DNA from: Malaciobacter molluscorum LMG 25693
Lineage (GTDB): Bacteria > Campylobacterota > Campylobacteria > Campylobacterales > Arcobacteraceae
NCBI RefSeq assembly: GCF_003544935.1
Contig: NZ_CP032098.1
Span: 2,728,001 to 2,792,000 of the forward strand
Reading direction: 5' to 3'
Length of the DNA stretch: 64,000 nucleotides
In this document: piece by piece, positions 57,098-64,000 of the stretch
How positions within the stretch are numbered: the stretch's first letter is position 1
Layout of the letters: each line of letters begins with the position of its first letter
Notes under the pieces: model-generated
What the model was told of the DNA's origin: nothing
The model's input: the letters and a program-made list of their open reading frames with translations, nothing else
Database searches by the model: none
Program-made: the position numbers and the translations under genes

Positions 57098-58180
57098 TTG
57101 TTGAAATTATCTTTTAAAGCATTAAAAGCAAATAGATTAAAAACTTTTTTAATTATCTTAAGTCTTGTTTTTTCTATTACTTCAATTTTTTTAATTACTT
57201 CAATTTCAAATGGAGTTATATCAATGTATTCATCTATGTTAAAAAGTGATGGAGATATTATTATTACACAAAAAAACATCTCTGATACATTTTTTTCAAA
57301 TGTAGATATAAGATTAATAGATAAATTAAAAGAATTAAAACAAATAAAAAAAGCATCTGCTTTAATTGTTGGAGCTTCTATTGTAGAAAATTTACCAATT
57401 GTAGCTGTTTATGGTGTTACTAAAAATAGATTTAATAATTATAATTTAAAAAAAGGATCATATCCAAATATTGGAGAAGTTTTAGTAGGTAAATCTATAT
57501 ATGAATCTCTTAAAAATAAAAAAGATGTATTAATTTCAAATAAAAAATTTAAAATATCAGGTATTTTCCAAAGCAAAATTGGTTTTGAAAATGGAGGAGT
57601 TGTACTAAATATTCAAGATGCAAGTAATATATTTAATAAAAGTGCATCAATGATAATGTTAAATTGCAAAATAGATACTAATATAGATGAATTAGTAAAA
57701 AAAATAAATAAAATAGATACAAACATTCAAGCTAAATCTACCACTAACTTTGTAGATAACTATAATCAATTTAAAATAATCAAAACTTCATCAAATGTAA
57801 TATCTTTTATCTCATTTTGTATGGGATTATTAACTATTGCATCAATTTTAAGTATCACAATAAATCAAAGAAAAACAGAGTTTGGAATTAAAAGAGCAAT
57901 TGGTATTTCTATGAAAAAAATACTTCTTCAAATTATGAGTGAAAGTATTATATTAGCAATTGTTAGTTTTATTATCTCTATTTGTATTTCAAATATTATT
58001 TTATTTTTTATAAAAAATATATCTTACTTACATGGATATGTAAATGGAGAAATATCTTTTGATATTGCAATATTTATATTTATAACTTCTCTTTTAATAG
58101 CCCTACTTGGCTCTATTATTCCAGCACTTAATGCATCAAAAACAGATCCTATTATTTTAATACAAGGAAATAAAATATGA
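57098..58180 (+). CDS. ABC transporter permease, MacB/LolC-like
   Basis: A 360-residue permease with an N-terminal helix (residues about 17-40), a periplasmic domain and three C-terminal helices (about 225-250, 280-305 and 325-345). The signature GIKRAIGISMKKILLQIMSE near residue 268 is the FtsX-type region before the second helix. The layout matches MacB, LolC and YknZ-type permeases that move lipids or peptides out of the membrane rather than import solutes. TTG codons at 57098 and 57101 are the only starts near the RBS AAGG, and the gene overlaps its ATPase by 4 bp. Substrate unknown. Confidence 0.85.
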   Translation: MLKLSFKALKANRLKTFLIILSLVFSITSIFLITSISNGVISMYSSMLKSDGDIIITQKNISDTFFSNVDIRLIDKLKELKQIKKASALIVGASIVENLPIVAVYGVTKNRFNNYNLKKGSYPNIGEVLVGKSIYESLKNKKDVLISNKKFKISGIFQSKIGFENGGVVLNIQDASNIFNKSASMIMLNCKIDTNIDELVKKINKIDTNIQAKSTTNFVDNYNQFKIIKTSSNVISFISFCMGLLTIASILSITINQRKTEFGIKRAIGISMKKILLQIMSESIILAIVSFIISICISNIILFFIKNISYLHGYVNGEISFDIAIFIFITSLLIALLGSIIPALNASKTDPIILIQGNKI

Positions 58181-58797
58181 TTAAGATAAAAAATATTTCA
58201 CATAAATATGAAAAAGATTTTGTATTAAAAAATATAAATCTTGAAATAAAAAGAGGCTCATTCATTGCAATAACAGGAGAAAGTGGAAGTGGTAAGACTA
58301 CACTTTTATCTATTCTTTCAACTTTATTAAAACCCACTAGTGGAGATCTTTATTTTGAAGGAATAAATTATAAAGATATAAAAAACATAGATGAATTTAG
58401 ACAAAAAAACATTGGATTTATTTTTCAATTTCATTATTTAATTAATTATTTAACAGTTAAAGAAAATATCCAATTAGCAAATGAAAAAGCTAGTGATAAA
58501 AAAATTGAACAAGTATTAAAACAATTACATATAGAAAATTTAATTGATTCTTATGCAAATGAAATTTCAGGAGGACAAAGGCAAAGAGTTGCAATAGCAA
58601 GAGCATTAATAAATAATCCAAAGATAATTTTTGCAGATGAACCAACTGGAAATTTAGATTCAAAAAATTCATTAAATGTTTTTAATATTTTTCAAGAACT
58701 AATAAAACAAGGTGTGACTTTAGTTGTGGCAACACATGATAAAAACTTAGCAAGTTTAGCAAATATAAACATTGAGGTAAAAGATGGACAACTTTAA
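58177..58797 (+). CDS. ABC transporter ATP-binding protein, LolD/MacB-like
   Basis: A 206-residue ATPase of the LolD/MacB class. Walker A is GESGSGKTTLLSILS, the Q-loop lies in FIFQFHYLINYLT, the signature motif is ISGGQRQRVAIARAL, Walker B is KIIFADEPTGNLDS and the H-loop VVATHDK. It is the energy subunit of the upstream permease, with which it overlaps by ATGA. It overlaps the oxidase-like gene by 14 bp. Confidence 0.93.
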   Translation: MIKIKNISHKYEKDFVLKNINLEIKRGSFIAITGESGSGKTTLLSILSTLLKPTSGDLYFEGINYKDIKNIDEFRQKNIGFIFQFHYLINYLTVKENIQLANEKASDKKIEQVLKQLHIENLIDSYANEISGGQRQRVAIARALINNPKIIFADEPTGNLDSKNSLNVFNIFQELIKQGVTLVVATHDKNLASLANINIEVKDGQL

Positions 58798-60346
58798 TTT
58801 ATTTATAGAAAAACAGTTTAAAGTTTCAATTGTATTTCTATTTATAGGACTTTTTTTTGGTATTTTATACTCTATTAATTTACTTGGATTTTTTATTGAT
58901 TCTACTACATTAAATCCTGTAAATATAAGAGCAATTCATATTTCACTTATGCTATATGGTTTTATTCCATTAATGCTATCTTATTTACCTTTTTTGTTAA
59001 TAAATAAAGAAGTAGGAAATAGTAAAGAAGGATTATTTTATTTAAATTTATACACTATCTTTTGGTATATCTTTTTAATTTTTATGATTAATACTTTATT
59101 ATTTGGAAATACAAGAGGTTTAGCCTTTTATGATTTTTCATATGAGTTAAATTTTATTTTAGCTTTTGCAGGTTTATTTTATATTATTGCTTTATATAAA
59201 TTTATAAAACTATATAAAGTAAAACCAACTTGGGTAAAAGTTTCTTTATATATAGTAATTGCTGCACCCTTTACTCTTCTTATTTTAATGAACCCAACAA
59301 TAGGACAAGTAGAAAGCACTATTTCTGGCCCACATGGTGATAACACTTTAGGAATGAGTTTTGCTTTAATTCCAATATATTATTTAATAATCAAACTTTT
59401 AAGTAAAAATGATTTTAAAGCAAGATGGAATATTTTTTGGATTATTCCTTTTGTTTTTTATATTTTATCTGTTTTATATAGAAGCTTTATTGGACATCTA
59501 ACTTATAATCAAGAGTGGTTTTTTCAATATCTTACACTATTTTATATTCCTTTACTTTACAGATGGTATAAAGATGCAAATATTGAAAAATACTCAAAAC
59601 TTGCACTTTTAATATCAATTGTTGCATTTTTATTTGTGGATATAGAAGGAAATATACTATTTATACCAGAACTTAGATGGGTTTTTCATAGAAATGATTT
59701 AGTTGTTGCACATGCACATGTAGCTATGGGAATTGGTGTATTTTTTATGGTAATTTCAATGTTTGTTTCATATATAAAACAACTTCAAAAAATAAACTTT
59801 TATACTCTTTATTTAAGTGGTTTAATAGGTATTTTTACTGTTTTAACACTAAGTGGTTTAGCTCAAGCTTCTATGTTAAATACTTCAACTTATACACTTT
59901 GGGAATTTAGAACATTTTTTGGAATCATTACATTTTTATCAATAATTGCATTTATTCAAATAAGAACAAAATATTCTTTATTAGAAAAATATAATATTTT
60001 TGGTGTTTTAAGTGATGGATTAGGTGGAATTTTTTTAATCTTACTATCTAGTTATTTATATCCACTTTTTAGTTTCAGTTTTCAAGGTAAATATGAATAT
60101 GTAGTTTTTGCTTTTGTAAGTATGACAGGGGTTATTCATTATCTTGCATTTAAATATAAAGTTCATGAAAATATACTTACAAAACTTACTGTTTTTATTA
60201 GAGTATTTGTAAGTTCAATATTTTTCTCTTTATATTTAGCAAAATCACTTCATATTGTTGCACTACTAATATCTTTATTTGATATTTCAATGGTTGTATT
60301 TTATTTAGTTTATATTTATAAAAAGGAGCAATTATGCAAAAAGTAG
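58784..60346 (+). CDS. Diverged heme-copper oxidase / NO reductase-like subunit I
   Basis: A 520-residue membrane protein of about fourteen helices that aligns by eye with CcoN and NorB. Helix II has RAIHIS (His52, low-spin heme ligand) and LVVAHAHVAMG gives His310 and His312, the paired heme ligands. The upstream IEGNILFIPELRW matches the FEGPMMS segment of CcoN. The active-site metal ligands differ: the GHNAVG His aligns with Asp186 in GDNTLG (His184 nearby), and the His-His pair with Gly237-His238. This resembles the gNOR-type NO reductases, where an active-site His is reportedly replaced by Asp. Enzyme activity is therefore plausible but not shown. Confidence 0.7.
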   Translation: MDNFNLFIEKQFKVSIVFLFIGLFFGILYSINLLGFFIDSTTLNPVNIRAIHISLMLYGFIPLMLSYLPFLLINKEVGNSKEGLFYLNLYTIFWYIFLIFMINTLLFGNTRGLAFYDFSYELNFILAFAGLFYIIALYKFIKLYKVKPTWVKVSLYIVIAAPFTLLILMNPTIGQVESTISGPHGDNTLGMSFALIPIYYLIIKLLSKNDFKARWNIFWIIPFVFYILSVLYRSFIGHLTYNQEWFFQYLTLFYIPLLYRWYKDANIEKYSKLALLISIVAFLFVDIEGNILFIPELRWVFHRNDLVVAHAHVAMGIGVFFMVISMFVSYIKQLQKINFYTLYLSGLIGIFTVLTLSGLAQASMLNTSTYTLWEFRTFFGIITFLSIIAFIQIRTKYSLLEKYNIFGVLSDGLGGIFLILLSSYLYPLFSFSFQGKYEYVVFAFVSMTGVIHYLAFKYKVHENILTKLTVFIRVFVSSIFFSLYLAKSLHIVALLISLFDISMVVFYLVYIYKKEQLCKK

Positions 60347-61302
60347 CCTTGGTATTATTTATAGCATTTGAATTATGTTATTACTTATTAATAGCACAAA
60401 CAGGAATTGTAGAACACTTCTCATCAAATATATTTAATATTGCTTTTTTACCTATTGGAGGTATTATTGGTTCAATTTTAAGTTTTATAATTAAAATTTC
60501 TGAAAAAAAGAAGATTATTGGATTTTTAACAACACAATTAATTGTTAGTATATTTTATCCAAATCTAAACTCTTTTTTATTGTTGATTCTAGGTTTTAGT
60601 GTTGGTGCATTAGCTCCTTTATTAATAAATGAATTAAAAAAAGCATCAAATATTCAATTAGGTTTTGCACTAGCAATATCATATACTCTTGGAACTTTTT
60701 TATTTACATATGATGCAAGTAAAAGAACAAATATTGCTATTTTATTTACAATTATTACTTTAATATCATCATTTTTTCTTGATATGAAGAAACATAAAGA
60801 TTTGAGTAAAAATAGTGCAAACTTTCCACTTTTTGTGATGGTTTTATGGATATTTTTAGATTCTTGTTTATTTGAAACATTATCAAGAGATATTGATATT
60901 TCAATATGGAGAAATGGTTTTAGTTTAGAAATAGCAATATTTCATATTATTGGTGTTGTGTGTGCATTTTATTTCAAAATGGAAAGAGTTCAAAAAGAAC
61001 TTTTTATTATAACTTTATTTGCACTTTCATACTTATTTTTCTTTTTACATGAACCATTGATTTTATCAATAATTTATCCTTTCGTAATATCTTTTTACAA
61101 TGTAGTAATACTTCAAACAATAGTAAAAAAAGATTTAAAAACATTAGGAATTTATATGATATTTATAGGATGGATAGCTTCAGGAGGTGGATTATTTGTA
61201 GCTTTAGGAAACTTAATTTTATATGTACCATTAATATTTTTCATTTCATTAATAAAAATATTAATTACACAAATTCAAAATAAGGAGATAGCATATGTAT
61301 AA
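60334..61302 (+). CDS. Unknown polytopic membrane protein
   Basis: A 322-residue protein with about ten membrane helices and short loops. I do not recognise the family; some MFS-like features exist (GFSVGALAPLLINELKKAS after the third helix), but no conserved motif is clear. It starts with RBS AAGGAG, overlaps the oxidase-like gene by 13 bp and the YceI gene by 8 bp. Its position suggests a partner in the same membrane complex or transport of its cofactor. Confidence 0.65.
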   Translation: MQKVALVLFIAFELCYYLLIAQTGIVEHFSSNIFNIAFLPIGGIIGSILSFIIKISEKKKIIGFLTTQLIVSIFYPNLNSFLLLILGFSVGALAPLLINELKKASNIQLGFALAISYTLGTFLFTYDASKRTNIAILFTIITLISSFFLDMKKHKDLSKNSANFPLFVMVLWIFLDSCLFETLSRDIDISIWRNGFSLEIAIFHIIGVVCAFYFKMERVQKELFIITLFALSYLFFFLHEPLILSIIYPFVISFYNVVILQTIVKKDLKTLGIYMIFIGWIASGGGLFVALGNLILYVPLIFFISLIKILITQIQNKEIAYV

Positions 61303-61819
61303 GTTAATTGTATTAGCATTTTTTGCTGTTGCATTAAATGCTCAAAATTTAGATTTTTTAAATGGAAAAATCTTAGCACATACTGAAGTTTTTGGAGATA
61401 GTAATATAAATCCATTTTCTCAAAATATAAAATCACAGCTTACAATAGAAAAAAAGATTGATTCTATCAAAGGAGAAATTGAGTTAAACACTACTTCTTT
61501 ACATAGTTCAAATGATAAAAGAGATGAACATATGTATGAAGTTTTGCATATTAAAAAGTTTCCTAAAATAAATTACTTAATTTCTGAAATTAGAAAAGTA
61601 GAAGATGGCTATGAAATAAATGGTATTCTAACACTAAACGGTATAAAAAAAATAGTTACATCTAAAGCTAAAATAATAGATGAAAATAACCATATTATTT
61701 TTGATGGAAAATTTAGTATTAAATTAACTTCATTTAATATAGAACGACCAACAATGTTCTTTTTAACAGTTAGAGATCAAGTTGATATTACTTATCATTT
61801 AGATTATATAAAAGGATAA
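61295..61819 (+). CDS. YceI-like lipid-binding periplasmic protein
   Basis: A 174-residue protein with a signal peptide (residues 1-16) and the YceI beta-barrel pattern: IKGEIELNTTSLHSSNDKRD near residue 65, HIKKFPKINYLIS and NGILTLNGIKKIVTSKAKII, ending with FNIERPTMFFLTVRDQVDI. YceI proteins bind isoprenoid lipids, including quinones. Next to a heme-copper-type protein a quinone or lipid carrier role is attractive but inferred. Confidence 0.85.
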   Translation: MYKLIVLAFFAVALNAQNLDFLNGKILAHTEVFGDSNINPFSQNIKSQLTIEKKIDSIKGEIELNTTSLHSSNDKRDEHMYEVLHIKKFPKINYLISEIRKVEDGYEINGILTLNGIKKIVTSKAKIIDENNHIIFDGKFSIKLTSFNIERPTMFFLTVRDQVDITYHLDYIKG

Positions 61820-61822
61820 TTT

Positions 61823-62272
61823 TTGAAAAAAATAATACTAATAGTATGTTTAGTTTTTTTTGCAAATGCAAAAGAGTTTCATGTTAAAGATAATATAGGA
61901 AGTTTTTCTTTACTTGATCAATTTGATACAAAACATACAATAAATAAAAATATAAAAACTATTATTGTTTCATTTGAAAAACAAACAAGCAAAGATATAA
62001 ATAAATTTTTAAATTCTAAAAATGCAACATTTTTAAAAGAACATAATGCCGTATTTATAGCAAATATTTCTGGTATGCCAACAATAATAACAAAACTTTT
62101 TGCATTACCTAAAATGAAAGAGTATAAACATAAAATTTTATTAATATATGATGATGCAGATACAAGATTTAAAAGTGTTGAAGGTAAATCAACTTTATAT
62201 AGATTAAAAAATGGTGTAATAACACAAATTAAATTTATAACTAAAGATGATTTACAAAAAGTGTTTGAATGA
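61823..62272 (+). CDS. Periplasmic thioredoxin-fold-like protein without CxxC
   Basis: A 149-residue protein with a signal peptide (residues 1-16). The segment FSLLDQFDTKHTINKNIKTI with later KILLIYDDADTRFKS and IYRLKNGVI-like strands suggests a peroxiredoxin- or YtfJ-like fold, but no redox Cys pair exists after the signal (only two Cys within the leader region). It begins at TTG 61823 after RBS AAGGA, and its stop overlaps the next gene by ATGA. Function unknown; a chaperone for the oxidase-like protein is possible. Confidence 0.65.
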   Translation: MKKIILIVCLVFFANAKEFHVKDNIGSFSLLDQFDTKHTINKNIKTIIVSFEKQTSKDINKFLNSKNATFLKEHNAVFIANISGMPTIITKLFALPKMKEYKHKILLIYDDADTRFKSVEGKSTLYRLKNGVITQIKFITKDDLQKVFE

Positions 62273-62988
62273 AATTACCAAAAATATCAAACATTAATAT
62301 AAATATTAAAAATGAAGATTTGCACAATATGCAAATTCTTCATTTAAGTGATTTACATATAAATAAAAGAACTTCAGTTGAAAACATAAAAACACTTGTT
62401 GATATTTGTAATAATATAAAATATGATATTTTAGTAATAACGGGTGATATAATAGATTGTAAAGTAAAGAAAATACAAAATTTACTAAAAATTTTGAATA
62501 ATTTAGAAAAAGTATATTATATAAGTGGTAATCATGATCTATTTTATGGAATAAAAGATTTAGAAAAAATATTAGATAATTTTAATTTTATAGATAATAA
62601 AACTCTATTTATAAAATACAATGATAAAAATATAGCAATAGCTGGACTTAGTGATAGATTTTCTAAATTTTTTAAGATAAAACGAGATGAAAATAAAATA
62701 ATAAATTTTTTAAAAAAGAATAAAAACTCTATTTTATTAGCCCATCAACCAAAAGATTATAATTTTGCAGTAAACACAAATACAAATCTCTTTTTATGTG
62801 GTCATACACATGGTGGTCAAATATTTCCTTTTCATTATCTTGTAAAGTTAGTACAACCTTTTTTAAATGGGCTTCATTATAAAAAAAATAGTGCTATTTA
62901 TGTAAATAAGGGTTTAGGAACATGGGGTATTGACTTTAGATATAAAGCAAATAATGAAATTACTCTCATTAAATTAATACATAAATAA
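62269..62988 (+). CDS. Metallophosphoesterase, YkuE/YaeI-like
   Basis: A 239-residue phosphoesterase with every metal motif: LHLSDLHINKR, ITGDIIDCK, SGNHDLFYG, LLAHQPKDY and LCGHTHGGQI. It is a shorter paralogue of the protein at 52727, sharing its C-terminal half but lacking the membrane helices and twin-arginine segment. Lipid phosphates are a likely substrate by family. It is coupled to the upstream gene through a 4-base overlap. Confidence 0.85.
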   Translation: MKLPKISNININIKNEDLHNMQILHLSDLHINKRTSVENIKTLVDICNNIKYDILVITGDIIDCKVKKIQNLLKILNNLEKVYYISGNHDLFYGIKDLEKILDNFNFIDNKTLFIKYNDKNIAIAGLSDRFSKFFKIKRDENKIINFLKKNKNSILLAHQPKDYNFAVNTNTNLFLCGHTHGGQIFPFHYLVKLVQPFLNGLHYKKNSAIYVNKGLGTWGIDFRYKANNEITLIKLIHK

Positions 62989-62990
62989 CT

Positions 62991-63026
62991 ATTCATTTTA
63001 TATTCATATTTTTTTTGTATTATAAT
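62991..63026 (+). promoter_or_regulatory. Two ATTCAT repeats and promoter of the response regulator gene
   Basis: ATTCAT occurs at 62991 and 63002, again exactly 11 bp apart, in front of a TATAAT box at 63021-63026 with TGTAT before it. The second repeat takes the place of a -35 box, as expected for an OmpR-type activator site. Confidence 0.7.
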
Positions 63027-63052
63027 GTATAATTAAAAATATTGAGGCTTAT

Positions 63053-63721
63053 ATGAAAATTTTAGTAATTGAAGATGATGAAAAAATTGTAAACTTTCTA
63101 AAAAAAGGACTAGAAGAAGAAACATATATAGTTGACTACTGTTTAAATGGAGATGAAGGTATATATTTAGCAACTGTAAATGAATATGATTTAATACTTC
63201 TTGATATTATGATTCCTGTAAAAGATGGAATTGAAGTATGCAAAACTCTTAGAAAATCAAATATAAATACTCCCATTATCATGTTAACTGCAAAAGATTC
63301 TATTGAAGATAAAATAAAAGGTTTAGATATTGGAGCTAATGATTATTTAGCAAAACCTTTTTCATTTAGTGAACTATTAGCTAGAATTAGAGTTCAATTA
63401 AGAACAAGTTATTCAAATCAAACTATTCTTAAAATTGATGATTTAGAACTAAATTTATTAACAAAATCTGCTAAAAGAGCAGAAGATAATATAAATTTAA
63501 CAGCAAAAGAATTTGCACTTTTAGAATACTTGATAAAAAATAAAGATAAAGTATTATCTGAAAGTGTAATAAGTTCAGCTCTAAGTAATATGGATGATAC
63601 AAATATAAGTAATATAGTTAATGTATATATTTATAGATTAAGAAATAAAATAGATAAACCATATGAAAAAAAACTAATAAAAACAATGAGAGGATTAGGG
63701 TTTAAAATAAGTGATGACTAA
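63053..63721 (+). CDS. OmpR-family response regulator
   Basis: A 222-residue regulator. The receiver domain has the acidic pair IEDDEK, the phosphorylated Asp in LILLDIMIPVKDG near residue 51, MLTAKDS and the Lys of YLAKPFSFSEL. The winged-helix DNA-binding domain ends with NIVNVYIYRLRNKID and MRGLGFKI. The ATTCAT repeats in front of this gene and of the 57098 cluster are candidate binding sites. The partner kinase follows with an 8-bp overlap. Confidence 0.93.
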   Translation: MKILVIEDDEKIVNFLKKGLEEETYIVDYCLNGDEGIYLATVNEYDLILLDIMIPVKDGIEVCKTLRKSNINTPIIMLTAKDSIEDKIKGLDIGANDYLAKPFSFSELLARIRVQLRTSYSNQTILKIDDLELNLLTKSAKRAEDNINLTAKEFALLEYLIKNKDKVLSESVISSALSNMDDTNISNIVNVYIYRLRNKIDKPYEKKLIKTMRGLGFKISDD

Positions 63722-64000
63722 TTTATCAATTAAAAAAAAGTTATTAATTTACAATATAATAATTCAAACAATAATACTTTTATTGTTCTCTTTTTCTTTA
63801 TATAAAACACTTGAATCATCTTCAAAAGATAAACTTGAATCAACTTTAAAAGTAATTGTACTTGATGTAGTTGATGATATAGTTGAACATAAAGATAAAT
63901 TAACAAAAAGAGTTTTTAATGAAGAAAAAGAGTATAAATTTAAGCCTTTATATATAAGACTTCTAAAAATTGATGATACATATGAAGTAATAAATTCTAC
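63714..64000 (+). CDS. Sensor histidine kinase, 3' end outside the window
   Basis: Starts ATG at 63714, overlapping the response regulator stop by 8 bp. Only about 95 codons are present. They show a basic N-terminus, one membrane helix (about residues 10-29, LLIYNIIIQTIILLLFSFSL) and the beginning of a charged periplasmic sensor region. No kinase motif is inside the window, so the call rests on position and the N-terminal shape. Confidence 0.8.
   Translation, partial: MTNLSIKKKLLIYNIIIQTIILLLFSFSLYKTLESSSKDKLESTLKVIVLDVVDDIVEHKDKLTKRVFNEEKEYKFKPLYIRLLKIDDTYEVINS

Overview
The window is chromosomal DNA from a Campylobacterota bacterium of the Arcobacter group. The support is very AT-rich sequence, a Campylobacterota-type S21 protein, a 16S-tRNA-Ile-tRNA-Ala-23S-5S operon, an M99 (Csd4/Pgp1-type) cell-shape peptidase, and many short genes with ATGA or TAATG overlaps. 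The placement rests on reading the sequence only; the 16S gene (about 23062-24579, minus strand) would settle it.

Layout. 1-6130: a cut-off LpxH-like phosphoesterase, a patatin, dnaE, surE and a small HTH-like protein. 6136-9054 (minus): two cell-wall peptidases (M99 and a Tat-exported M15), a DUF493 protein and moaC. 9169-14584: rpsU, then a tripartite tricarboxylate transporter (tctC, tctB, tctA) with a universal stress protein and an AbrB-type membrane protein. 14614-18909 (minus): a copper operon copZ-arsR-copA with a clear promoter and operator, and a DASS anion transporter. 19249-24800 (minus): one complete rRNA operon with promoter, boxA, processing stems and terminator. 25023-40879: mixed housekeeping genes (BI-1, ThiD2, BioC-like, secG, frr, pyrE, ung, dksA, LemA/TPM pair, MarR plus Bcr-type efflux, a BaiN-type flavoprotein).

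41549-50009 is a sulfur assimilation operon: metY, a cysteine-free Rrf2 regulator, cysK, a DUF2061 protein, cysH, cysD, cysN, a sulfite-reductase-like protein lacking its cofactor domain, and a class V aminotransferase. CysDN makes APS, the CysH type fits direct APS reduction, and CysK/MetY fix the sulfide. The missing piece is a complete sulfite reductase. A palindrome upstream of metY and the Rrf2-cysK pairing suggest CymR-like control.

50020-56929 holds a CZB-domain chemoreceptor, a membrane-anchored phosphoesterase, hsp20 under two tandem CIRCE operators with a consensus promoter, an unannotated 30-residue hydrophobic ORF with a structured leader, and typA.

57098-64000 is the most interesting part: a tightly overlapped cluster of a MacB/LolC-like ABC permease and ATPase, a diverged heme-copper oxidase/NO-reductase-like subunit I, an unknown polytopic membrane protein, a YceI protein, a thioredoxin-fold-like periplasmic protein, a phosphoesterase, and an OmpR-type two-component system cut by the window end. 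The promoters of the first gene and of the response regulator both carry ATTCAT direct repeats at exact 11-bp spacing, which suggests one regulon controlled by that two-component system.
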